NCBI RefSeq assembly: GCF_964340395.1
Contig: NC_135566.1
Location: forward strand, 18,914,501-18,978,500
From: Glandiceps talaboti
Lineage: Eukaryota; Hemichordata; Enteropneusta; Spengelidae
Length of the DNA: 64,000 bases
Direction: 5' to 3'
Of the stretch, positions 1 through 31,526 are shown one piece after another. Positions within the stretch are counted from its first letter, which is position 1, and every line of letters starts with the position of its first letter. Below the pieces are notes generated by a model. That model made no database searches. It was not told the DNA's origin and was given only the letters and a program-made list of their open reading frames with translations. Position numbers and translations under genes: made by a program.

Positions 1-217
1 TTCATTTAAACTAATCTCTAAAACCTCAGCCCCAAAAAATTGTAGATTTCAAAAACTTCATTTGGAGAACACAGCTGTTGAAAATAATTCCCTTACAGAA
101 TGAATGCTACATTTAAGAGCATCCAAATCATAGCAATTTGTAACAGTTGTGTATATACAAAATACTTTTTTACAAGGTTTTTTAATATTATACCACTATG
201 TTTTTATCTCCCCATAG

Positions 218-483
218 AACTACCAGGCATAGTTGTTGGTAGATATCCACAGCTTACAGTCATTACTTTTCACTATGAGACTGGTAAGGAGGAAAGAAAT
301 GAAATAATTAATAAAATGCTGTTCAAGAAGATTGGAGAAGATGGTTCCGTATCTTTATCATCAACCGTGATACATGGAAAGTTTCGTCTAAGAGTTTGTG
401 TACTCCATTATCGCTGTATCCAAGACAGTGTTGATCTATTTCTAGCAGTACTCAGAGAGAAAATAAAGGATCTAAAAGTATAG
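218..483 (+). CDS. Group II PLP-dependent decarboxylase, terminal exon
   Basis: An acceptor (pyrimidine-rich tract ending CCCATAG at 211-217) opens a terminal exon that ends at TAG 481-483. The first two bases complete a codon from an exon outside the window. The peptide begins LPGIVVGRYPQLTVITFHYE and ends with HGKFRLRVCVLHYR followed by a helix LFLAVLREKIKDL. This pattern (a substrate-strand segment, then a G-[KR]-[FY]-x-LR-[VL]-C-[VI]-L core, then a C-terminal helix) is typical of the small C-terminal domain of group II pyridoxal-phosphate decarboxylases such as aromatic amino acid decarboxylases. The PLP lysine and active-site exons are not in the window, so the substrate cannot be told. 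The gene is tail-to-tail with the kinase gene on the other strand. Confidence 0.55.
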
Positions 484-624
484 AAGAAAAACAGCAACAC
501 CACCACCACTACCAATAACAACAACAATGGATATTAGATCCACTCTGATACGACAGTCCTTCCCGCAAACTAATGTTATAATCGTTGTTTAGAACACTGC
601 ATTCGTATGTTTTATGTATGTATG

Positions 625-658
<34 letters not shown>

Positions 659-742
659 TGTATGTATGTATGTGTGTGTGTATGTATGTATGTATGTATG
701 TATGTATGTATGTATGTATGTATGTATGTATGTATGTATGTA

Positions 743-800
<58 letters not shown>

Positions 801-1376
801 TCTTTTTATATATTTTTACTTTGGGTTTCTAAGAAGGCATCAGGAAGTAATATTGTTGGAGAATTATGTCATTTTCCTGTTGATGTTAAAGTATTGGTCT
901 AGATCAATTGTGGGTGGAGATGGTTTATTGAGAGCAGATCACTTGTCTGCGGTATTTAAAATGGGGCATCTACATAAGAAATTTACTTGATAAATATAGT
1001 GAGAACAGTATGTGGTCAAATCTTTGCAAATTTAAATTCTACAATCAAGAAAGTTCATGATAATTTCTGTCAAGAATTGTGTACATTTTGGTAAAGGGAA
1101 TTCCATAATGACTTTAGAAGAAACAGTACTGATAAAAACAAAATGAGAACGTACAGATTGTTGAAAACAGTTTTTGGTTTTGAGAAATATCTTGTAGAAA
1201 GCTAGTGACTAAATTCCGAATTTCGGAGTATAATATTCAAATTTAGTTGGGTATAAAGTACGTAGACGATCTACTCAGACCTAAGATTCCTGTAAAGGAA
1301 AAATTCTGTACATTTTTGTCAAAATATGGTAGAAGATGAATTTCATTATTTAATTGGTTGTTCTCGTTATACAAAT
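484..1376. other. Downstream non-coding sequence of the decarboxylase
   Basis: Presumed 3' UTR and flank. Apart from the microsatellite at 605-797 I see no coding exon here. The first AATAAA downstream of the stop that I noticed is at 1778-1783, beyond the fold-back element, so the polyadenylation site is uncertain. Confidence 0.4.
605..797. repeat. (TATG)n/(TG)n microsatellite
   Basis: Compound simple repeat: tetranucleotide TATG units, interrupted once by a short TG stretch near 672, running into pure TG from about 748. The open frames across it are only Cys/Val/Met/Tyr dipeptide repeats and are not genes. Confidence 0.97.
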
Positions 1377-1723
1377 GAAAGAACGCAATCTGATTAAAAT
1401 CTGATGTTAGATAGGCTGGTTTTCCTGTATTTACCTTTATTCCATCGTTATTGCGTCTTTTACGTTGGTTTTTTATTTTCCTGGTTGGAAAGGCGTTCGT
1501 CCAGGAAAATAAAAAACCAACGTAAAAGACGCAATAACGATGGAATAAAGGTAAATACAGGAAAACCAGCCTATCTAACATCAGATTTTAATCAGATTGT
1601 TGGAAAGGCGTTCGTCCAGGAAAATAAAAAACCAACGTAAAAGACGCAATAACGATGGAATAAAGGTAAATACAGGAAAACCAGCCTATCTAACATCAGA
1701 TTTTAATCAGATTGGAAAGAACG
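1377..1723. mobile_element. 329-bp fold-back MITE with perfect 9-bp target duplication
   Basis: The element spans 1386-1714. A 99-bp left arm (1386-1484) is followed by a 16-bp spacer (1485-1500), an exact inverted copy of the arm (1501-1599), the same spacer again (1600-1615) and a second copy of the right arm (1616-1714). Its ends are CAATCTGATTAAAATC and the inverse. The flanking 9-bp target duplication GAAAGAACG is perfect (1377-1385 and 1715-1723). Long inverted repeats with a 9-bp duplication suggest a Mutator-like (MULE) or fold-back type non-autonomous element. The near-identity of the arms implies recent insertion or gene conversion. There is no coding capacity; open frames through the arms are mirror images of each other. 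Confidence 0.88.
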
Positions 1724-1951
1724 GTACTTTTTCCTTCTTTGTCATTCCATAATTCAAATTTTCATTCCTAATTGACAAATAAAGTAATTTTTCTGCATAT
1801 TTTGACGATAAACATCCTCATGGAAAATTACTTGTTGGTGTAAACAGTCCTCCAGCAGTTGGCTAAATGATTGTATTGTATTCACTTTATTTCTGTATGT
1901 TATTTTTGTATGCTTTAACATGCTTGCTATGACATGTTGTTACGTAATAAC

Positions 1952-2142
<191 letters not shown>

Positions 2143-2911
2143 ACCAGGGCTCCCTTTGTGGTGTTGACTTCACGATATCTACATCACTCTATTCTTACCC
2201 ACTATTTCACATATACACCCACATTCTCATTCAAACCAGGTCATATTGGTTGCACCATACGAGATGGAATATTCAAGAGTTTGAAATTTTCTACAAAACT
2301 GCAGGCAAGTATAAGGCAAATGTTCCCTAATGAGATACCCTTCTTAGACCATTGTAGCTTTGTATGTGGGATTATTTTTTTTCAATGCTAGGCGTTGATT
2401 GTCACCAAGCAGATGAGCATGGCATATTAAATGTATGTGTACATGGAAAAGCGACACATTTCTCCAGGGTATCAAGTTGGTGTATATAGATGGTACACAA
2501 CCTATGTGCTAGGGTTGAAAGAAATTGATTATGGTGTCAACTGGTGTTATGATAGACAGATGGTCCTAAGTGCATCCTATAATATCCCACAGTGTTGGAA
2601 GGGCTAAAACATCCAACACTATATGAAAAGTCATATTTGACCATTTCTTCCCACCTGGGGGTAAATGTGGTGAGTATAAGACGAAGTTCCACCTTTGACT
2701 TAATTTACCCATGGTGATCTCTCCCCAGGGGGCCGTAGACAGTCAAGTGGTACTGTATCTTGTACTACCCCTGGACAGAGATGGTGGTTAGATGGGTCAC
2801 AGGTAGGGTAAAGGTGGGTAAATTAATTTTTTCGTGTAGTGCGAGTGTGTACAAATCAAACAATTTCGTCATCTACAAACAGTTAGCTGTAGGATTGGAG
2901 TTGTAGCACAA

Positions 2912-2954
<43 letters not shown>

Positions 2955-5441
2955 TGTACACGCAGTCAAGACGGGGTTTTAGCACACCTATAGTAATATC
3001 AAACCAAAACACATGCATTGAAGTACAACTGACAATGTCACTAACACACACACACACACACACACACACAGTCAAGACACACTTTTAATATACGTATAAC
3101 CTTTCTCAATGAGACACTGTCAATGACACTGCAGTGCAACTGCTCACAATCATGCAAACAGACACAGAAATTTTACCATTCCTATATAGCACTACTACTG
3201 ACAAAGACCACAAACTAAAGTTCTTGTGATAGAGTGTTTTAATTAATAAACAAAGGAAACTCAAACAAAATATCTCATAAATACATGTACATATAAATAA
3301 ATTAGCTGCTTGCTAGAACAATTTACATAACAATGGACACCATATCCACTGAATCACACTTTTATCAAATATATCATCCGAGGAAATGATATATTAAACT
3401 CAAAATATTTACTGGGAAAAAAATTACAGGTAAGAGACAAAATTACTCCTGTTAAACCAATGTCAAGTACATGAATATGATCCTTCAAAACACAGGAGAG
3501 AAAAATCCCTGAAAAATCCATGTCGATTTAAAATTGTTTACACTTTTTTTTTTTGAGTATATGCCCCTTGTGTACTTTTGAAAGTTGGGAAGCTCTGTTA
3601 AAAACATATCTAGTACTGGCAACAGATAAGATTTAGAAATACTGTACGATATTTTGTTATGGCAGGAACATCTCACAAAATTTCAACTGTTGAAATAATG
3701 ATCATTATCTGTGGCCTTGGCAACTACAACTCACTAGCAACTTTACAACTATATTACCATTTTCTGTTTTAACTGTTCACCTTTCTTAAAATCTTCATAT
3801 TTTTAAATATAGTATGGTTGTGGTTTTTTTTCAGAATAGTCTGGCACTTAGCAAAGCCAAGTGAATTAATTGCCCTTGTTGTTAAGTTTTCTTTGGAATA
3901 TTGGTCTATATAATTATATAGACTTAGAAAAGCTAAATATTAAACCATAAATGACACAAAACTTACATTGTCTTGTATGTTAAAATGCAATACCTGCACC
4001 ACAACAGATGCAATGTTTAGCACCTCTGTATACCCCCTCCTTACTTCCCCTCAAATCTTAGAATGTTCAAATTTCCAAATACAAGAGGTCTTTACAACCC
4101 ACATAAAAGATGAAGGGGAGGAATGAACTATTTAAAATCTAAATATTTAAATCATTATAAGTTTCTGTGCCCCTTGATTTTAATAATTTACAAAAAGTCG
4201 TCATCAATTCGATTGTAAAATGAATGTCTATTAACTTTAAATTATTAGAAAACTCTGAATTCTTAGCAGGATACGAGATATGATCGCAATGGTGCATAAG
4301 TCTAACATAACATGTTGTTTGTTTGGTGTTTATGTATACATATAACATTAAATTTCAGGTTTTTGAGATTTCGCTAAAAATGTGAAAAGTACTGAACCAG
4401 CAAGAGAAGTGTAATGTTTGCTCTGTCAAAAAATGTTATATCTACGTAAACAAAGAAACCACAGTTGTGTCAATGATTATTGCCGAGTGTAGGAATCATG
4501 ATATTGAGTATGATATCTTTGATGTTAATAGCATGCACTGCACTAGACTAGACAATAACTTTCAACCTCTGGTATAAATTAATTACTTGTGAGATCATAA
4601 ACTTGGCAATGACGTATAGGCACCACTTCTTAAAGTGGCCATAATGATGAGGATTAAGCATTCAATAAATTGCAAAAAATTAATACATGTGTAAAATCTT
4701 TGTTATTGTACGTACAATAACAGAGTTTTCACACATTTTTTTTTAGCTTTTTGCAATGTATTGAGTTATAAACACAGACTTGGCATATGTTGATTCATGT
4801 TGATTTTTTCAAGTAGAAAGCCATGATAAACTTGTTTAATAAATTAAAAATCCAACATAAATACCCAATCCTCATCCATATGGCCTCTTTAACAGTCAGC
4901 ATTTGTCATGTAACAGTGCATGGTTCCCATTACATCAACAGAACAGTGCCGGCTAGAATCAATGATAATTTTGTAAGGGGTGAAATTGATCACCACATGT
5001 AATACTGTGCAGTTAAATTTCTTAAAGACATAAACTAAATATGGTGCTTATTACAAATGACAATGATAATTGAAACAAATGTGTTTATGAATACCAAAAA
5101 AATTGTTGCCATTCACAGAGCAAACACCACATTATCTTTGCTGGCACTGTAAATTATGTGAATATTTCCGAATTCTCTTCCTACAGTCAAATGTGAAATT
5201 CTATGTAAATTTTGTCACTATACTATATAAGCATTAATTAAACATTGCAGGTAATTTCTATTCACACTTGTAAACAACAACAACAACAACAACAACAATG
5301 CAATAATTTAAAAACAACAGTCTTGTAAATACACTGTTTCTGACTCTATTGTAGATTTACACATTTACCATTACCAGAGAAAACACATTATACATACTCT
5401 GTGCAGTTTTTGTTTTCACAACTATTCAACAAACAAACAAA

Positions 5442-5478
<37 letters not shown>

Positions 5479-6757
5479 ACATACACACACATGCACTATG
5501 CATTTCTAGTGGCAAGATTCAGAAAGTTTACTCATTGCTGTACACAAAAACATTCATTTTTGTTTTGGTCCGGTGAAACTGCTCCAGAAATTGATTTCGG
5601 AAATCACAAAAGTTTCAAGTTTTGTTTGAAATGCTTGATTTTGATATTTCCCTGTAATGCTCACGATGTGTAAATTATATATGCATGTTGAGCTTCAGAG
5701 TCGTCATGGTGACAGTATTACAGTGGCATGGTTGGTTTCGAGTACCTTGGACAGACAGAAACCATTATTGTGACATGTCGACACTAATCTACCAACGGAT
5801 GTTGATAATTACATTCACAGTAGGGTGACAACTCAGATAGCTATCTTTACATGTATTCAGACCTCCGTATTGCCCACATGCAGTGTTATATTAGTAAAGA
5901 CTTCCATTTTCGTTGACTGTCAGTGTTTATATTATCACAATTAGTCATACATCACCAAGGCACCTCTGTGTACATGCCACAACAGTAGTTTAAGTGTATA
6001 TCTGCATTAGTTTGTCAAAACTCTTCTCACCACTGTAGTACCACCCTCTGTAAACATACACAGTATTCCACGGTGCATTGGTAAGCATTGCAACATAATT
6101 TCAACTGTTTTTATCACTCTAGATGTCCATTGGCAGTGAACAGTTGAATACACTTTTTTTTTGTAATTTTTTCATGTAAATATTTTTCTTATTTTTCTTT
6201 GTGTAATTTCATATAAATATGTCCATCGATTACAATCTACAAAATTGAATTAAATGCTTTCACATTTAGAAGTCTTTGTCCGGCAGGTATATTAGACACT
6301 CTTCCTGTTTTGCAGGAAGTTTAAAGTTTTTTGAAGTTGTTCGTAAAATACCTGCTTTGTAAACACACATTTACAAATAAACAGTTTTGTTGACAGGACG
6401 AAGTTGGATTCTTTTATCACAGTATAAGAAGGCTCTCTTGTGGAAGCTTGTAGGGCTTGTAGACATTTCCACAATTGCCCTTAGAGAGTATGTGTCCAAA
6501 CATTGTGATGCTTACTTCTCACTATTTTCATCTTGTTGGATGTCATTTAAGGCGTTACACTTTCAACAACAGAATCCTGTAGCTGACACTACTCCTGGCT
6601 ATACTTGTCCATACATTGGTGGCTTCCATGTACTAACAGTTAACCTAATTAGGAGATCCATATGCCGTCAGCAGGTAAGTCAATCTGATTGGAGGCAGAA
6701 CACTAAATTGGTAACTCCATAAAAACCATGCTACTTAGTTCTGTAAGTGTGATTCCT
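2143..6757. other. Tail-to-tail intergenic region
   Basis: This lies between the decarboxylase and the ULK stop codon. It holds CA repeats (2912-2948, 3042-3070, 5445-5491), a CAA run near 5276-5298 and a fold-back element at 4630-4892. I found no exon. It presumably includes the ULK 3' UTR immediately below 6758. Confidence 0.5.
4630..4892. mobile_element. Fold-back (MITE-like) element
   Basis: Diverged inverted arms: TTAAAGTGGCCATAATGATG at the left end pairs with CATCCATATGGCCTCTTTAA at the right end, and the inner arms share ATTGCAAAAA-like segments. A near-perfect 22-bp palindrome built on TGTTATTGTACGTACAATAA lies inside (4701-4722). No convincing target duplication was seen, so the superfamily is unassigned. 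Confidence 0.6.
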
Positions 6758-26890
<20,133 letters not shown>

Positions 26891-28769
26891 TTCCCCTTGT
26901 CGTGACAGCCCTCCGGTTTACAAAATACTATCAAACGTTACGTGCTTGAAACAAAGCAAATGATGGAGTCGAGTCCTCTCACACAGTGCCAGTGATAAAT
27001 CGCTAAAGTTCGATGAATTTAGGAATATATTAACGTCTTCTCCTGTCGTGGACATTTTATAAGACAAAAGGTGGTCAGGGACGACCAAAATTTTCACGAA
27101 TAGTATCCGTTTTTACAACATTTTGACATATAATGTCGTAGTTCGGTGATCACTGACTTCGTACGATAGCTTTGTATGTATTATGACCGTGATGGAAATT
27201 TTGAGCGGTTTGTTTTGGTCTGACCCTCATCACACCTTAACCAAAACAATCAAACGCCACCTCTTTCAAATAGTGCGTAATAAATCCTCTTATTAAAATG
27301 CTATGGATATTACTTGAGCTTTAGAAATGTACTCCGTATATTTAAGATATAATACGAGACAGATTTTTGTTTGATCTTACTAGTCTAAAGGAAAAATATA
27401 CAAATATGCAATAATTATGCTAATAATGTCGAACAGCCCAATCTCATTACAATGCGGATGAATATATCGTAGCGATCAATATGCCAGCTGTTTAGGTTTG
27501 ATAGATTAACACTAAATTAGTTCCATTACTACTAGTATGCATAATTTCCGTGACTCATACGAAAGTCACAAGATAGCACTGATAGATTGATTTTGATCAG
27601 AATATTGAGCGCATTTTACGCTTTGTTTTTTTTTGTTCTCCGTTAACATCACTAACCAGATTCTCAAGACATTTTTCTTCTTTCATTTGCATAATTCACT
27701 TACTGTCATACCCCCCCCCCCCACACACACACTATTAAAGAAACTTCGATATTGTAAATGCCTGAAATTTACTAAATCAAACCATCTTCATGTTTTGTTT
27801 TCCTGTTTGGTTTATATCAATTTATAATTTTGCTGTGGAGCGGTATCCTGTATTCTTACAATATTTATACCAAATTGAGCACTACATGTGCGAACTTGCC
27901 TGGTGGCGAGATTTTGTCTCTTCATAAACAAAAACAAAAAAAGAGAGAAAGATGAAAATGCTTATTTATATTCATCGATATTATTTATTTTACATTACGT
28001 TGTATTATTAAACTTCATCCCCACTTTCAATTCCTAACACATAAATACGTCAGAATATATTGTTTTGTTGTTGTTTTTTTATAGTCAAATTTCAAACCTC
28101 GTCCGAGTCGACCGTCGGGTAGCCTTTAGAAAATTGAATTACATTGTAAGAAACCTCAATATAAGTTAAGACTCACGCCGAAGTGCAAATACAAATGACG
28201 CTTTACTGAAATAACACTTAATCTGAATGACATGTAATGAAACCAACACCCTTTCCCTGTAAATAAAAAAAAGTTTAACTTATTGAAGGGAGTCTTAAGT
28301 AATTCTAATGATATGGGGGGGGGGGGGGTTTCAAACTCGTTCTGTTGTGTAAAATGTGACCCTTTGTCGATTCCGTTTGCTAAATCTTCATCCTCAACTT
28401 TTTGTTCCCTTTTCTCTAAAAGATGATCCTACCATGTTGATATATATATTTTTTCAATTGTGAAAACTTGATCCCACCGCTGCCACCACAGACACCTACA
28501 GGCTAGAACTAGCAAATAAAAAGATAGGCACACCACATCAACTTGTTTTGACCCAAGTCAAAATCCCTATACCACCACATAATCCCCAATATGATTTTAC
28601 CACAGTGTCCCCTCAAGTTTCTTTGAGACCCATTCATCTCCTCACACCACCACTAGCGACAAACGATTCTAGAATGTAAAATGTTACCCATCCCAATTCC
28701 TTTTTTCTAAAATAAATGGCCCTCCCCTGAGAACGGAACCCGTTTGTAAAATATTACCCCCCCCCCCCA

Positions 28770-28808
<39 letters not shown>

Positions 28809-28895
28809 TTCACATTTGTCACATTTGTCATTACTGAAGGCTCCCTAAAAATAACACCTACGTGTTAATAACTTATTAAATCGTATTAATCAGTC
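26891..28895. promoter_or_regulatory. ULK 5' flank and head-to-head intergenic region
   Basis: The sequence around 26700-27200 has noticeably more CpG than the surrounding introns, as expected near an unmethylated promoter, and contains the ULK 5' UTR. No TATA box in a convincing position was found. Farther on there are C/CA runs (27712-27731, 28757-28806) and a G run (28315-28328). No coding exon is seen. Confidence 0.35.
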
Positions 28896-29156
28896 ATGTT
28901 AAAGCTTCTTATTACAAATAGTGCGTCACGCATTGCTAAATCTCGTCAGATCTCGCGTTTCTTCCAGGCGTTCGACGTAACAATCGGACTGCACATGCGT
29001 AACCATTGTACATCGTGTATTCGGATACAATTCAGTCGAACACGTGTTTGGCTACTCGCCACTGCTGCACATTTTCTCCGTTTACTACGCAGAAATTGAC
29101 AAACAGAGGCCAACGATCGTTCTTATTGAATGATCTTAAAGTCATTTACGAGTGTG
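28896..29156 (+). promoter_or_regulatory. Putative AKAP1 promoter and first non-coding exon
   Basis: A second CpG-enriched patch lies between the two genes and ends with a strong donor, GTGTG then GTAAGTATT (intron from 29157). The next acceptor on this strand with a good pyrimidine tract is TTTATTCCAG ending at 31403, just before the AKAP1 start. A 5' UTR intron of about 2.2 kb is therefore plausible. The transcription start is unknown. Confidence 0.4.
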
Positions 29157-31403
29157 GTAAGTATTGTAGATGTTTTACAATCAAAAGTCTTCAAAATTTG
29201 CCATTTTTCCTCATCTTCCAAACCATTCCATATGCGTAAGACTGTGGATGAAGAATGCTGTCATATCGCGACCTGTAGTCAGTGTTATTATTTATCGGCG
29301 TGTCAGCGAAAGTGTTCGTTTTCAATTGAGTTTCTTTTAAAAGGTGCTAATTTAAACAAAATTCTGCAGTTTTATTTTTTGACACAGTTTGAAAAGGTCG
29401 TTGGTGTATTGGTATGCAAATTATGTGCAAGTAAACACGGAGCACATGGATGGTCGAGTCGACGACTTTCCATAGAAGTGGGAGGGAGCATAATTTTTTC
29501 ATCATATGCCCGTTCTAAAATGTTGGACAGATTCTAAATTCTGTTTGAGTGAGTCGACTTAAGTGTGCAAACATGTCCACAATATTCACTTTAAACATTT
29601 GGCAATTTGCCCTGGTCGAAATTTTGATGTTTGTAAAAAAAAAAACCGTAACTTCGTAAGAAGACAGGTCAGTCATGATTTTAATTCAACAATACAACGA
29701 TGCAGTGTTGCACAACAAAGTGTAATTTAATGTAGTGAAAGTGATTTCCATACAGGTCTAATCGCCAATTTATAGAAAATGTACTTATTGTGAACTTGGT
29801 TTAATTTATATTTCCATTTTACATTTTTTACACCGCAAATAAGTACAAAGTGTAATGGGATACGTGTTTTTGAAACGATGAAAAACAATAACACAGCCCT
29901 ATAAAAAAAATATTAAAATAGTATTTTGTTATTGTCACATTGTGTGTTCAAAATGTAAGCCTGATAGATAATGTTGTTGATCTTAGACAGTTTTGTGTAC
30001 AGCTTTTTTTTTGTACCTTATCAGACATAATCAGTTGATAGCTACTACTAGTACTACTGGATGTGGCAACAGTGTAAACAGCTGATAATTTCTCACATAT
30101 CAGTATTCATAAATCGAAGTTGACCCCAATTGTCCAGATAGACTATGCTCAGTTAAAAAAAAAAAAAAAAAAATTAGTCTGTAAATCATAATTATCATAA
30201 TGACTAATACAATATTACCAAATAATTGATAGGTTTGGACATAGTGTTAATTAACTGATTGTGGTCTAGAGGAAAAAACATATGTCATTTTAATGTACCC
30301 CTCTAAAATCGTCACAACATGTGATGCAAAACAATTGTTTAGAGTTAACATGTGTGGTTGCATTGAACAAAGCATTATTTCAAAATTGTTATATAATTAA
30401 ATAATGTACTTGTAGAAACTCTAAATATGGAAATTTATTGCTAATTTTGAGGTAGCGTAAGATGGATATTATTTATCAGTTATAACTTATGAATTGTATT
30501 GATACTTAGATGTGTATTAGGTGAGGAGATGAAAGGATTAATTACACTTATAACCTAAATAATGATGAGGAAATGTTTTATGATTTCTTGTAATTGAGAA
30601 ATTTAAGCTCTTTGTAAAGATAAAACATGAGAAGATAGGTTTATCATTGTGTCATGTGTGGGCTTTGAAAACATGATTTATAACAATACATGTTATAGCT
30701 CCATGCATTTCAGAAATTTTAGCGCTTTTATTTTTGTGAATAAAATATGAGATGGTTGTCATTGAGTGCAAGATGTGAAAGAAAGCATGGTCTATTAACA
30801 GTTTTGAGTCTGCACCCTCTCATAAAAAGGAAACATTTTTTGTGGGTCAAAATGATAAAAACGGGATAAATAAAGGGAACACCAAAGTTTGGTGGTTATG
30901 ACATTATTGTGGGTCATGTCAGTGGCTTAGAGTTTGAATGAGCAGAGTGTTTTATGACTTCACAGATTGAGTTGTTGAAAAGACACTACGGGACTAAAAA
31001 CAGAGGTTGCATTTTTGCCTTTTAAACAAGTCATTTTCAGTTTAGTGTAGCACCATATGCTACCATAGAAGATAAATAGGATGTGGGCTATTATGGACAT
31101 GTAAATTAACAACTATTGTTTTGCACAAGTACATTAGGTGTGCCATCCTTTAGTTTTGAAAAGGAAGGAACATGTGCTCAACAGTCTGGGTAGGTGTGGG
31201 GCACATTGTATATTGTCATTGATCAACAAGGCAACTAAGGTGATAGTCACCAAGATCAACTCTATAAATTCATTGTTTTCTTGTAGGTTAATATTTAGCA
31301 TTGCAATAATTTAATCCTGTTTTGCTCAACTTATTTGTGCAAAAACAAATACCTTCTGGTACCTAAGGGGATTAATTGCACGTTTTCTTCTGCTTTATTC
31401 CAG
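29157..31403. other. Presumed AKAP1 5' UTR intron
   Basis: AT-rich with an 18-base A run near 30157. I see no exon, RNA gene or mobile element that I can support. Confidence 0.4.
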
Positions 31404-31459
31404 ATTTAGATCTCAGTAATACTGTGACTTCAAAGCAGATTACTTGTGATTTGTCTACT

Positions 31460-31526
31460 ATGTGGAAGTTTTCCAACCCTCCCAATGATGCTATGTGATT
31501 CACCCCTGTCTCACTATGCGGATTGA
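31460..31526 (+). promoter_or_regulatory. Two upstream ORFs at the AKAP1 start
   Basis: In the presumed 5' UTR exon (from 31404) a 12-codon uORF runs 31460-31498 (stop TGA). A second uORF starts with two consecutive ATGs at 31485 and ends at TGA 31524-31526, overlapping the AKAP1 ATG (31516) in another frame. Both would be met first by scanning ribosomes, so they could reduce or regulate translation of the anchor protein. Confidence 0.5.

Noticed and set aside
100-217. N-terminal extension of the decarboxylase exon in the same frame
   Set aside because: Sequence before 218 is not protein-like and there is a good acceptor ending at 217; it is intron.
614-902. Frames over TG, TATG, AC and GATT runs (also at 1940, 9514, 22119, 50348) as proteins
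   Set aside because: Dipeptide or tetrapeptide simple repeats only, with no flanking coding signal.
1243-1640. Two mirror-image frames encoding the same peptide on opposite strands
   Set aside because: They arise from the inverted arms of the MITE at 1386-1714 and are not genes.
6292-6352. Alternative ULK terminal exon starting at the acceptor AAAGCAG near 6353 (peptide CILRTTSKNF...)
   Set aside because: Weak pyrimidine tract and no similarity to the ULK C-terminus, unlike 6834-6758.
28896-29537. Overlapping short plus-strand frames between ULK and AKAP1
   Set aside because: No recognisable domain and a strong donor at 29157 interrupts them; more likely a 5' UTR exon and promoter.
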